In this document: one piece after another, positions 47,683 to 59,065 of the stretch
Position numbering within the stretch: the stretch's first letter is position 1
Layout: each line of letters opens with the position of its first letter
DNA from: Salvelinus alpinus
Taxonomy: Eukaryota > Chordata > Actinopteri > Salmoniformes > Salmonidae
Direction of reading: 5' to 3'
DNA length: 64,000 bases
Assembly: GCF_045679555.1 (NCBI RefSeq)
Contig: NC_092089.1
Span: 7,037,147 to 7,101,146, forward strand
Notes under the pieces: model-generated
What the model was told of the DNA's origin: nothing
Databases searched by the model: none
The model's input: only the letters and a program-made list of their open reading frames with translations
Made by a program: the position numbers and the translations under genes

Positions 47683-48413
47683 GTGTGCAGAGCGGTTTCG
47701 GTGCACAGAGCTGAGAGCAGAGCCGAGAGCAGAGCACGGGAGAGCTGCTCCAGTCCACAGCCAGCTCAGCCTCAGCCTCCAGCCAGGGAATCTCAGCCAG
47801 CCACACGAAGCTTTATCACACAGGGGGACCCCCCCCCCCCCCCGCCCCCGCTGGAGAACCTGCTAGGGCAAATAAAACCCTATTTATAACACGTTTATTA
47901 GAAACAAACTAAAGATACGTTCAACTGGCCCATAACTTCCCTTAACTTTATATGTTAAATCCTATTACAATCTAAACGGGTGGATGAAGAATCCCTTGTT
48001 GTGAGGTCTTGCTAGAAACTAGAGCTTGTTGCACAACAAATACCGGTTTATAAAATAAAAATAACTAAAACCTACAGTGTGGAACTTTTACTAAATTGTA
48101 AAATAATTGTACATGTTTTGAGATCTATTGTTTAAAATAGATGATTTGTGTCGAACAAGGTTTTTCCCCCTGAGATAAACATGTTTCATATTGTAAAGAG
48201 GACCAAATGACCGGAGACAATTCAGATTGTCTATGTAGAAACAGATGCTCTAGGTGGAGGAAAATATCTATTATGCTCAAATAGACTATTGTAATTATAA
48301 GATATTTTTATTAAAACCTTTTGACATGTAAATAATGTGTTTTTTGACTTTGAAGTGGATGAAATATTAATACTTCAAGATGTTATGTTAATAAACTCTC
48401 CACAGCAGTTCAT
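47683..48413 (+). other. id4: Exon 3: 3' UTR of the id4-like gene
   Basis: It begins GTGTGCAGAGCGG after a good acceptor. A C-run lies at 47829-47842, followed by AT-rich sequence with ATTTA-type words. A polyadenylation signal AATAAA is at 48390-48395, with an earlier candidate AATAAA near 48055. The 3' end is placed 15-20 nt after the second signal, right at the border of the next array. Non-coding exon 3 fits the three-exon Id4 structure. The exact end is inferred. Confidence 0.7.
48390..48395 (+). terminator. id4: Polyadenylation signal AATAAA
   Basis: Canonical hexamer followed by a TGTTATATTT-rich downstream stretch that belongs to the 21-bp array. Confidence 0.6.
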
Positions 48414-48415
48414 TT

Positions 48416-49017
48416 TGCAGTGTTATATTTCAACATATTGTTGTTATATTTCAACGTATTGTTGTTATATTTCAACGTATTGTTGTTATATTTCAACGTA
48501 TTGTTGTTATATTTCAATGTATTGTTGTTATTTCAATATATTGTTGTTATATTTCAACGTATTGTTGTTATATTTCAATGTATTGTTGTTATATTTCAAT
48601 GTATTGTTATATTTCAACGTATTGTTATATTTCAACGTATTGTTGTTATATTTCAACGTATTGTTGTTATATTTCAACGTATCGTTGTTATATTTCGACG
48701 TATCGTTGTTATATTTCGACGTATCGTTGTTATATTTCGACGTATCGTTGTTATATTTCGACGTATCGTTGTTATATTTCGACGTATCGTTGTTATATTT
48801 CGACGTATCGTTGTTATATTTCGACGTATCGTTGTTATATTTCGACGTATCGTTGTTATATTTCGACGTATCGTTGTTATATTTCGACGTATCGTTGTTA
48901 TATTTCGACGTATCGTTGTTATATTTCGACGTATCGTTGTTATATTTCGACGTATCGTTGTTGTATTTCAACGTATCGTTGTTGTATTTCAACGTATTGT
49001 TGTTCTATTTCAACGTT
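48416..49017. repeat. 21-bp minisatellite, about 29 copies
   Basis: The edge units read GTTATATTTCAACGTATTGT; the inner 48695-48960 units read GTTATATTTCGACGTATCGT. The outer units differ from the core by CG-to-CA and CG-to-TG changes. Confidence 0.97.
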
Positions 49018-49315
49018 ATAGTTTTAACAAGCATATAGCATGTAAAGGCTCCACTAAAAGCTGGAAGAGCAGTGTAAAATGTGTACTAAAACTGTTTGTA
49101 TGTAATTTGGTAAAGCCTAAATTCCCTTGTTTTAAATTCCCTTCAATTGTTTTTCTCTTGTATTGATTTAATTTAGGAATCTTTTGAAATGTTGACATTT
49201 TGGGGCAGTTTTAACCAACGTGAAAACCAGACTTTAGAAGTCTGATATGATTGTTGATGATTTGGTAACATTTGACTGTAACTGTTGAAGAACAATAGAT
49301 GCTACGGCTGGAGAA
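49018..49315. other. AT-rich single-copy stretch downstream of id4
   Basis: No gene seen. It could be extended 3' UTR sequence with the 21-bp array inserted. Confidence 0.35.
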
Positions 49316-49905
49316 ATTAACCTCCAATCACTGCATCAGATTGTTCTGAGGACTACAAGGACCAAAACTAACCTCCAATCACTGCATCAGATTGTTCTGA
49401 GGACTACAAGGACCAAAACTAACCTCCAATCACTGCATCAGATTGTTCTGAGGACTACAAGGACCAAAACTAACTTCCAATCACTGCATCAGATTATTCT
49501 GAGGACTACAAGGACCAAAACTAACCTCCAATCACTGCATCAGATTGTTCTGAGGACTACAAGGACCAAACTAACCTCCAATCACTGCATCAGATTGTTC
49601 TGAGGACTACAAGGACCAAAACTAACCTCCAATCACTGCATCAGATTGTTCTGAGGACTACAAGGACCAAAACTAACCTCCAATCACTGCATCAGATTGT
49701 TCTGAGGACTACAAGGACCAAAACTAACCTCCAATCACTGCATCAGATTGTTCTGAGGACTACAAGGACCCAAACTAACCTCCAATCACTGCATCAGATT
49801 GTTCTGAGGACTACAAGTACCAAAACTAACCTCCAATCACTGCATCAGATTGTTCTGAGGACTACAAGGACCAAAACTAACCTCCAATCACTGCATCAGA
49901 TTACT
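49316..49905. repeat. 51-bp minisatellite, about 11.5 copies
   Basis: The unit contains CTAACCTCCAATCACTGCAT, CAGATTGTTCTGAGGACTAC and AAGGACCAAAA. Very homogeneous. Confidence 0.96.
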
Positions 49906-50050
49906 GTGCTATCCCAATATGGTGAATTATACCTCTGAGCCTGGATCTGTGTGAGAGGACAGCTGTTCAGTATTTACTGTGTTCCACTGTTGGACAACAT
50001 GACCTTCCACGTGATGAAGAGGAAGAGTTGTCATGACATTAAAGGGTTTT
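49906..50050. other. Short spacer
   Basis: No gene recognised. Confidence 0.4.
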
Positions 50051-50051
50051 C

Positions 50052-50530
50052 CAGTCACACTTCATGGGTCGTCTCTAGTGTTGTACCTAAGAGGGTCCTG
50101 GTCACACTTCATGGGTCGTCTCTAGTGTTGTACCTAAGAGGGTCCTGGTCACACTTCATGGGTCGTGTCTAGTGTCGTACCTAAGAGGGTCCTGGTCACA
50201 CTTCATGGGTCGTCTCTAGTGTCGTACCTAAGAGGGTCCTGGTCACACTTCATGGGTCGTCTCTAGTGTCGTAACTAAGAGGGTCCTGGTCACACTTCAT
50301 GGGTCGTCTCTAGTGTTGTACCTAAGAGGGTCCTGGTCACACTTCATGGGTTGTCTCTTGTGTTGTACCTAAGAGGATCCTGGTCACACTTCATGGGTCG
50401 TCTCTAGTGTCATACCTAAGAGGGTCCTGGTCACACTTCATGGGTCGTCTCTAGTGTTGTAACTAAGAGGGTCCTGGTCACACTTCATGGGTCGTCTCTA
50501 GTGTTGTACCTAAGAGGGTCCTGGTCAGTA
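50052..50530. repeat. 47-bp minisatellite, about 10 copies
   Basis: The unit contains TTCATGGGTCGTCTCTAGTG, TTGTACCTAAGAGGGTCCTG and GTCACAC. Confidence 0.95.
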
Positions 50531-51120
50531 GTTGTCATAGTGCTGATCTGACTGATGTAGGTTTTCTGATCTTATCTCTAGTCCACATACTGTTCTGTTC
50601 TGTAATTATTCCCTCTTATCGATCTATTCTAGATTACTCCCTGTCTGCTGTGAAAGGCGGAGCTATTGATATTTACATTGATGAGGACAGTATATGCTGA
50701 AAGTTAAGAAATATACTTTTAAATATACTTTTGACAACCTGATATGCGTAAGATAACTAAGAGAGAGACCTAGAGACAGAGGTGTTGTAGTTAATGTAGG
50801 TGTGAATATACGTGGTCAGAGAGACTAGGTGAGCCCAGGAGGTTTTCCAGACCCTCTGATTGACTGGCCCTTTAAGAACAGAGAAGCAGTCAGCCAGCTG
50901 TGTGTTTCCAGTCTGTGTACATAGTGAACATGACCCTTATGGCCTGGACAGCCCTGATGTTACGGTGTGTCACGTCTGTTGTTGTGATGACTCAGGGTTA
51001 AATAGTCTGACGGACACCTTCACACGCACAGAGATGACAGGAAACAGAGTTAGAGTCCTCTGTCTCAGGAAGAGGACCACATCGTTATGACTCCAGTTAT
51101 TACAGAGATGACAGGAAACA
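50531..51120. other. Single-copy spacer
   Basis: No gene is seen. GAGATGACAGGAAACAGAGTTA occurs twice (about 51032 and 51104), a short direct repeat at the array edge. Confidence 0.4.
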
Positions 51121-51124
51121 GAGT

Positions 51125-53401
51125 TATGCCGACGTTAAACAACACACCGGCCATGCCGTCGTAAAACAACACACCGGCCATGCCGTAGTAAAACAACACA
51201 CCGGCCATGCCGTCGTAAAACAACACACCGGCCATGCCGTAGTAAAACAACACACCGGCCATGCCGTAGTAAAACAACACACCGGCCATGCCGTAGTAAA
51301 ACAACACACCGGCCATGCCGTAGTAAAACAACACACCGGCCATGCCGTAGTAAAACAACACACCGGCCATGCCGTAGTAAAACAACACACCGGCCACGCC
51401 GTAGTAAAACAACACACCGGCCACGCCGTAGTAAAACAACACACCGGCCACGCCGTAGTAAAACAACACACCGGCCACGCCGTCGTTAAACAACACACCG
51501 GGCCATGCCGTAGTAAAACAACACACCGGGCCACGCCGTAGTAAAACAACACACCGGCCACGCCGTAGTAAAACAACACACCGGCCACGCCGTAGTAAAA
51601 CAACACACCGGCCACGCTGTAGTAAAACAACACACCGGCCATGCCGTAGTAAAACAACACACCGGCCACGCCGTAGTAAAACAACACACCGGCCACGCCG
51701 TAGTAAAACAACACACCGGCCACGCCGTAGTAAAACAACACACCGGCCACGCCGTAGTAAAACAACACACCGGCCACGCCGTAGTAAAACAACACACCGG
51801 CCACGCCGTAGTAAAACAACACACCGGCCACGCCGTAGTAAAACAACACACCGGCCACGCCGTTGTAAAACAACACACCGGCCACGCCGTAGTAAAACAA
51901 CACACCGGCCACGCCGTAGTAAAACAACACACCGGCCACGCCGTAGTAAAACAACACACCGGCCACGCCGTAGTAAAACAACACACCGGCCACGCCGTAG
52001 TAAAACAACACACCGGCCACGCCGTAGTAAAACAACACACCGGCCACGCCGTAGTAAAACAACACACCGGCCACGCCGTAGTAAAACAACACACCGGCCA
52101 CGCCGTAGTAAAACAACACACCGGCCACGCCGTAGTAAAACAACACACCGGCCACGCCGTTGTAAAACAACACACCGGCCACGCCGTAGTAAAACAACAC
52201 ACCGGCCACGCCGTAGTAAAACAACACACCGGCCACGCCGTAGTAAAACAACACACCGGCCACGCCGTAGTAAAACAACACACCGGCCACGCCGTAGTAA
52301 AACAACACACCGGCCACGCCGTAGTAAAACAACACACCGGCCACGCCGTAGTAAAACAACACACCGGCCACGCCGTAGTAAAACAACACACCGGCCACGC
52401 CGTAGTAAAACAACACACCGGCCACGCCGTAGTAAAACAACACACCGGCCACGCCGTAGTAAAACAACACACCGGCCACGCCGTAGTAAAACAACACACC
52501 GGCCACGCCGTAGTAAAACAACACACCGGCCACGCCGTAGTAAAACAACACACCGGCCACGCCGTAGTAAAACAACACACCGGCCACGCCGTAGTAAAAC
52601 AACACACCGGCCACGCCGTAGTAAAACAACACACCGGCCACGCCGTAGTAAAACAACACACCGGCCACGCCGTAGTAAAACAACACACCGGCCACGCCGT
52701 AGTAAAACAACACACCGGCCACGCCGTAGTAAAACAACACACCGGCCACGCCGTAGTAAAACAACACACCGGCCGCGCCGTAGTAAAACAACACACCGGC
52801 CGCGCCGTAGTAAAACAACACACCGGCCGCGCCGTAGTAAAACAACACACCGGCCGCGCCGTAGTAAAACAACACACCGGCCGCGCCGTAGTAAAACAAC
52901 ACACCGGCCGCGCCGTAGTAAAACAACACACCGGCCGCGCCGTAGTAAAACAACACACCGGCCGTGCCGTAGTAAGACAACACACCGGCCGTGCCGTAGT
53001 AAGACAACACACCGGCCGTGCCGTAGTAAGACAACACACCGGCCGTGCCGTAGTAAGACAACACACCGGCCGTGCCGTAGTAAGACAACACACCGGCCGT
53101 GCCGTAGTAAGACAACACACCGGCCGTGCCGTAGTAAGACAACACACCGGCCACGCCGTAGTAAAACAACACACCGGCCACGCCGTAGTAAAACAACACA
53201 CCGGCCGTGCCGTAGTAAAACAACACACCGGCCGTGCCGTAGTAAAACAACACACCGGCCGTGCCGTAGTAAGACAACACACCGGCCGTGCCGTAGTAAA
53301 ACAACACACCGGCCACGCCGTAGTAAAACAACACACCGGCCACGCCGTAGTAAAACAACACACCGGCCACGCCGTAGTAAAACAACACACCGGCCATGCC
53401 T
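51125..53401. repeat. CpG-rich 27-bp minisatellite, about 84 copies
   Basis: The unit contains GTAGTAAAACAACACACCGG followed by CCACGCC. Blocks run CATGCC (left end), CACGCC (most), CGCGCC (52770-52950), CGTGCC with GTAAGAC (52960-53150), then mixed. Open frames of over 700 codons on the minus strand are artefacts of the 27-bp period. Confidence 0.97.
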
Positions 53402-53409
53402 ATCGTTAA

Positions 53410-55491
53410 CTTCTAGTTCCTCCCAATCCCGGATCCGGGAGCACCCCCCACAGTAAAAAAGCTGACTAGCATAGCCTAGCATAGCGTCACAAGTAAATAC
53501 AAGCATCTAAATATCATTAAATCACAAGTCCAAGACACCAGATGAAAGATACAGATCTTGTGAATCCAGCCATCATTTCTGATTTTTAAAATGTTTTACA
53601 GGGAAGACACAATATGTAAATCTATTAGCTAACCACGTTAGCAAAAGACACCACTTTTTTTACTCCACCAGTTTTTTACTCATTTACATTTACATTTAAG
53701 TCATTTAGCAGACGCTCTTATCCAGAGCGACTTACAAATTGGTGCATTCACCTTATGATATCCAGTGGAACAACCACTTTACAATAGTGCATCTAACTCT
53801 TTTAAGGGGGGGGGGGGTTAGAAGGATTACTTTATCCTATCCTAGGTATTCCTTAAAGAGGTGGGGTTTCAGGTGTCTCCGGAAGGTGGTGATTGACTCC
53901 GCTGACCTGGCGTCGTGAGGGAGTTTACTCCATCAGTAGCTATCACTAATTCGACTAAATAAAGATATATATAGCCACTAACCAAGAAACAACTTCATAA
54001 GATGACAGTCTGATAACATATTTATGGTATAGGATATGTTTTTTTAGAAAAATGTGCATATTTCAGGTATAAATCACATTTCTACATTGCAGCTGCAATC
54101 TGAAATAGCGTTGGAAGCAGCCGGAATAATTACAGAGACCGACGTCAATTACCAAAATACTCATCCTAAAACATTTCTGAAAAATACACAGCCTACAGCA
54201 ATCGAAAGACACAGATCTTGTGAATCGAGACAATATTTCAGATTTTCTAAGTGTTTTACAGCGAAAACACAATATATCGTTATATTAGCATACCACATGA
54301 GCTAACATCACACCAGCATTAAATCAAGGCAAAAGGGGCGATAACGTTATCGCCACCAAAATATATTAATTTTTTCACTAACCTTCTCAGAATTCTTCAG
54401 ATGACAGTCCTGTAACATCATATTACACAATGCATATAGAGTTTGTTCGAAAATGTGCATATTTAGCATCACAAATCGTGGTTATGCTATGTAATCAGTC
54501 AAAACATGGCATGCATTCTATCCGGCGCCATCTTGGAAGGGCACCTAAGTTTACGATTATTTATCGATTAGATTGACTAAAAAAATACAGGTTGGACAGC
54601 TAATGAAAGATGCATTGGTTATTAATGCAACCGCTGATTTAGATTTTTAAAATGTACGTTACTAGACATACATTGTGAGTTACAGCCAGACTAGTGCCGC
54701 AAAAAATGGCTGACAACTGCGTTTACATTTTTCCACATAAATACGGAATAAAATTATAAATAACTCTTACTTTTGGACGAGCTTCCATCAGTATCTTGGG
54801 CAATGTGTCCTTTGTCCAAAAGAATCGTTGCTTTGTTGTAAAACGACCTCCTCAACTTCAGAACTAGCAGCTAACGATAGCTACACGGCACACACATGCC
54901 CAAATCCTCAAACGCAATACTAAGGAAATTCAGAAAAATAGCAATATACTCGCATAAACTGATATAAATCGGTTTCAAATAACTTCGTTATGATGTTTCT
55001 AACACCTGTATCGAATTAAATCACAGACGGATATATCTTTGATCAATAACGAGAGCTTTTGAGCATGCGATTCTGATGTCCTCCCTTGCGTCCTGGCGAG
55101 CGTCGAAAAGAAGGGACATCTCACTCCATTCCGTTTTATAAACTCTGAGAAACACGTAGAGAGACCATTCCACTTCTCATTGGTTACTGACATCCAGGGG
55201 AAGGCGGGTGCAGTTCATGTCAAGCCATAGGGCACACACAGAGTTTTAAACTGATCCGAAATCAGAGACTATTTTTCAGAGCTTCGCATGTCCTGTCATG
55301 AGTTTCGCTGTAGAAAGAGTTCTGGTTCACCCACAGACATAATTCAAACGGTTTTAGAAACTAGAGATTGTTTTCTATCCAATAGTAATAATAATATGCA
55401 TATTGTACGAGCAAGAATTGAGTACGAGGCAGTTTAATTTGGAAATGTAAAAAAAGAAATATTGCTAACAGCTCCCCCTATTGACAAAAGG
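53410..55491. mobile_element. About 2.1-kb non-coding element inserted at TTAA in the 27-bp array
   Basis: The left border is CGTTAA|CTTCTAGTTCCTCC and the right border CAAAAGGTT|TTAAACAACACACCGG. The array words CG(T)TAA and TTAAACAAC flank it, fitting a TTAA target. The start CTAGTTCCTCCCAATCCCGG ATCCGGGAGCACC is a known salmonid repeat start (from memory). No coding frame is present. The interior contains related modules (about 53548-53640, 54195-54300 and, weaker, 54596-54680). Confidence 0.7.
53683..53937. mobile_element. SINE- or MITE-like repeat nested in the 2.1-kb element
   Basis: It starts CATTTACATTTACATTTAAG, then TCATTTAGCAGACGCTCTTA and TCCAGAGCGACTTACAAATT, a block widely repeated in teleosts, and ends GTGAGGGAGTTTACTCCATC. 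The host word TTTTTACTC/GTTTACTCCATC may be duplicated at its edges. Confidence 0.65.
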
Positions 55492-55525
55492 TTTTAAACA
55501 ACACACCGGCCATGCTGTCGTAAAG
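55492..55525. repeat. Residual 27-bp array unit to the right of the insertion
   Basis: TTAAACAACACACCGGCCAT followed by GCTGTCGTAAA matches the array unit, so the 2.1-kb element split the array near its right end. Confidence 0.9.
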
Positions 55526-55955
55526 CTGAAAATACCGTTTGAACGTTTGCTTAACCTCCAAATGAGGTTCCTTGTCACATAACAAAATAAACGTTGAATA
55601 TTAAAATGAATATTAAGGTAAGATTAGAAGGTTATTTTGCAGTAGTTGTCCTATAGACACAAAGCTTGTGATCAGAGTTATACAGAAGACTTCAGAAGAT
55701 GTACTTCTAGTCCTGGTTTGGTCTACTGAGTGTACAGACATCACCACTTACCACCTGTCTCCTAAATACGTCAAGTGGAATGTTTTTATGCTATAGAAAG
55801 GTCTCTTCTTTAATCACACACGTTCTGCCTAGTGCATAAACTATGGAGGCTAGAGATGGCCTCTGTCTTCAATAAACCTTCTGAGTATGTTAAACTGCAA
55901 TAACAGGTTTACAGTTCTCCCCTCCTGATTTAACTTCATATTACACTGTTCCACA
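55526..55955. other. Single-copy spacer
   Basis: No gene recognised. Confidence 0.4.
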
Positions 55956-55956
55956 G

Positions 55957-55970
55957 GTGTGTGTGAGTGT

Positions 55971-56037
<67 letters not shown>

Positions 56038-56044
56038 ATATATA
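55957..56044. repeat. (GT)n microsatellite
   Basis: GTGTGTGAGTGTGGTGTGTG continues as pure (GT)n, then GTATGTATATATA. Confidence 0.97.
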
Positions 56045-56181
56045 AAGAGGAGAGCGTGCTGCCTCTTGGACACTACTTGATGAGACTCTAATTGGTGCAG
56101 AGTGATTAAATATCACATGCTTCTTACTAATTGCATCTATTTAAAGCAGCCACCAACAGGCGTTTCCTCTAACTAAATGTT

Positions 56182-56968
56182 CGACAGGAAAACAACACGA
56201 ACACAGAGAGAAGAAGAGAGGATTGTATTATATACGATGTAGTTCAGAGGACAGGAAAACAATACGAACACAGAGAGAAGAGGGGATTGTATTATATATG
56301 ATGTAGTTCAGAGGACAGGAAAACAATACGAACACAGAGAGAAGAAGAGAGGATTGTATTATTTATGATATAGTTCAGAGGACAGGAAAACAATACGAAC
56401 ACAGAGAGAAGAAGAGAGGATTGTATTATATATGATGTAGTTCAGAGGACAGGAAAACAATACGAACACAGAGAGAAGAAGAGAGGATTGTATTATATAT
56501 GATGTAGTTCAGAGGACAGGAAAACAATACGAACACAGAGAGAAGTAGAGAGGATTGTATTATATATGATGTAGTTCAGAGGACAGGAAAACAATACGAA
56601 CACAGAGAGAAGAAGAGAGGATTGTATTATATATGATGTAGTTCAGAGGACAGGAAAACAATACGAACACAGAGAGAAGAAGAGAGGATTGTATTATATA
56701 TGATTTAGTTCAGAGGACAGGAAAACAATACGAACACAGAGAGAAGAAGAGAGGATTGTATTATATATGATGTAGTTCAGAGGACAGGAAAACAATACGA
56801 ACACAGAGAGAAGAAGAGAGGATTGTATTATATATGATGTAGTTCAGAGGACAGGAAAACAATACGAACACAGAGAGAAGAAGAGAGGATTGTATTATAT
56901 ATGATGTAGTTCAGAGGACAGGGAAACAATACGAACACAGAGAGAAGTAGAGAGGATTGTATTTTATA
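56182..56968. repeat. 67-bp minisatellite, about 11.5 copies
   Basis: The unit contains GAGGACAGGAAAACAATACG, AACACAGAGAGAAGAAGAGA and GGATTGTATTATATATGATG. Highly homogeneous. Confidence 0.96.
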
Positions 56969-57270
56969 AGATGTAGGTATTTTTTGATCCTGGTCTCTAC
57001 TGGCTTCATTTGAGCAAAATGACTGAAGCCCTTTAAACCCCTCCCCCTTTTCTTTCTGCAGTAATAACATTGTCTGAGCACTGACGTGGTAGTCATAGTT
57101 ACATAACATTCCTAATCAAATGATTTCATCTCATCTTGACCACATTTATTGAACTGGACCAATTAAAATAAAAGATATCAGGCACAAATTAACATAAATA
57201 ATTATGTGAATGGACATTATGTTAAATGCAAAACATTTCTTCTTCTTATCCCTATTATTATTGCCAGCAC
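56969..57270. other. Single-copy spacer
   Basis: AT-rich, no gene seen. Confidence 0.4.
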
Positions 57271-57272
57271 AG

Positions 57273-59065
57273 CCATATATAACAGCCATATATATCAGCT
57301 CAGTATTTATCACAGCCATATATATCAGCTCAGTATTTATCACAGCCATATATATCAGCTCAGTATTTATAACAGCCATATATATCAGCCATATATAACA
57401 GCCATATATATCAGCTCAGTATTTATAACAGCCATATATATCAGCTCAGTATTTATCACAGCCATATATATCAGCTCAGTATTTATCACAGCCATATATA
57501 TCAGCCATATATATCAGCTCAGTATTTATAACAGCCATATATATCAGCTCAGTATGTATCACAGCCATATATATCAGCCATATATATCAGCTCAGTATTT
57601 ATCACAGCCATATATATCAGCCATATATATCAGCCATATATATCAGCTCAGTATTTATCACAGCCATATATATCAGCTCAGTATTTATCACAGCCATATA
57701 TATCAGCTCAGTATTTATCACAGACATATATATCAGCTCAGTATTTATCACAGCCATATATATCATCTCAGTATTTATCACAGCCATATATATCAGCTCA
57801 GTATTTGTCACAGCCATATATATCAGCTCAGTATTTATCACAGCCATATATATCAGCTCAGTATTTATCACAGCCATATATATCAGCTCAGTATTTATAA
57901 CAGCCATATATATCAGCTCAGTATTTATCACAGCCATATATATCAGCCATATATATCAGCTCAGTATTTATCACAGCCATATATATCAGCCATATATATC
58001 AGCTCAGTATATATATCAGCCATATATATCAGCTCAGTATTTATCACAGCCATATATATCAGCTCAGTATTTATCACAGCCATATATAACAGCCATATAT
58101 ATCAGCTCAGTATTTATCACAGCCATATATAACAGCCATATATATCAGCTCAGTATTTATCACAGCCATATATATCAGCCATATATATCAGCTCAGTATT
58201 TATCACAGCCATATATATCAGCTCAGTATTTATCACAGCCATATATATGAGCTCAGTATTTATCACAGCCATATATATCAGCCATATATATCAGCTCAGT
58301 ATTTATCACAGCCATATATATCAGCCATATATATCAGCTCAGTATTTATCACAGCCATATATATCAGCTCAGTATTTATCACAGCCATATATATGAGCTC
58401 AGTATTTATCACAGCCATATATATCAGCTCAGTATTTATCACAGCCATATATATCAGCTCAGTATTTATCACGGCCATATATATCAGCTCAGTATTTATC
58501 ACAGCCATATATATCAGCCATATATATCAGCTCAGTATTTATAACAGCCATATATATCAGCTCAGTATTTATCACAGCCATATATATGAGCTCAGTATTT
58601 ATCACAGCCATATATATCAGCTCAGTATTTATCACATACATATATATCAGCCATATATATCAGCTCAGTATTTATCACAGCCATATATATCAGCTCAGTA
58701 TTTATCACAGCCATATATATCAGCCATATATATCAGCTCGGTATTTATAACAGCCATATATATCAGCTCAGTATTTATCACAGCCATATATATCAGCTCA
58801 GTATTTATCACAGCCATATATATCAGCCATATATATCAGCTCAGTATTTATAACAGCCATATATATCAGCCATATATATCAGCTCAGTATTTATCACAGC
58901 CATATATATCAGCTCAGTATTTATAACAGCCGTATATATCAGCCATATATATCAGCTCAGTATTTATAACAGCCATATATATCAGCTCAGTATTTATCAC
59001 AGCCATATATATCAGCCATATATATCAGCTCAGTATTTATAACAGCCATATATATCAGCCATATA
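57273..59065. repeat. 30-bp minisatellite, left part
   Basis: The unit contains CATATATATCAGCTCAGTAT followed by TTATCACAGC. Short CATATATATCAGC units are interspersed, and TTATAACAGC and ATATATGAGC variants recur. It is interrupted by a Tc1 element at the TA at 59064-59065. Confidence 0.96.

Noticed and set aside
45856..47720. Use of an acceptor 2 nt downstream (AG at 45854-45855) that would bypass the TAG
   Set aside because: It would read DVNRPIGGLRFVSLRN and continue into exon 3 to a TGA, with no resemblance to any Id tail. The conserved EDSVLCR frame shows that 45853/45854 is the ancestral junction. Kept only as an alternative in the exon 2 entry.
47611..47889. Open frame of 92 codons overlapping id4 exon 3
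   Set aside because: It spans a predicted acceptor and a C-run in the 3' UTR; no homology recognised.
51065..53506. Open frames of up to 813 codons on the minus strand (GRCVVLLRR-type repeats)
   Set aside because: Artefact of the 27-bp period; all three minus frames are open together.
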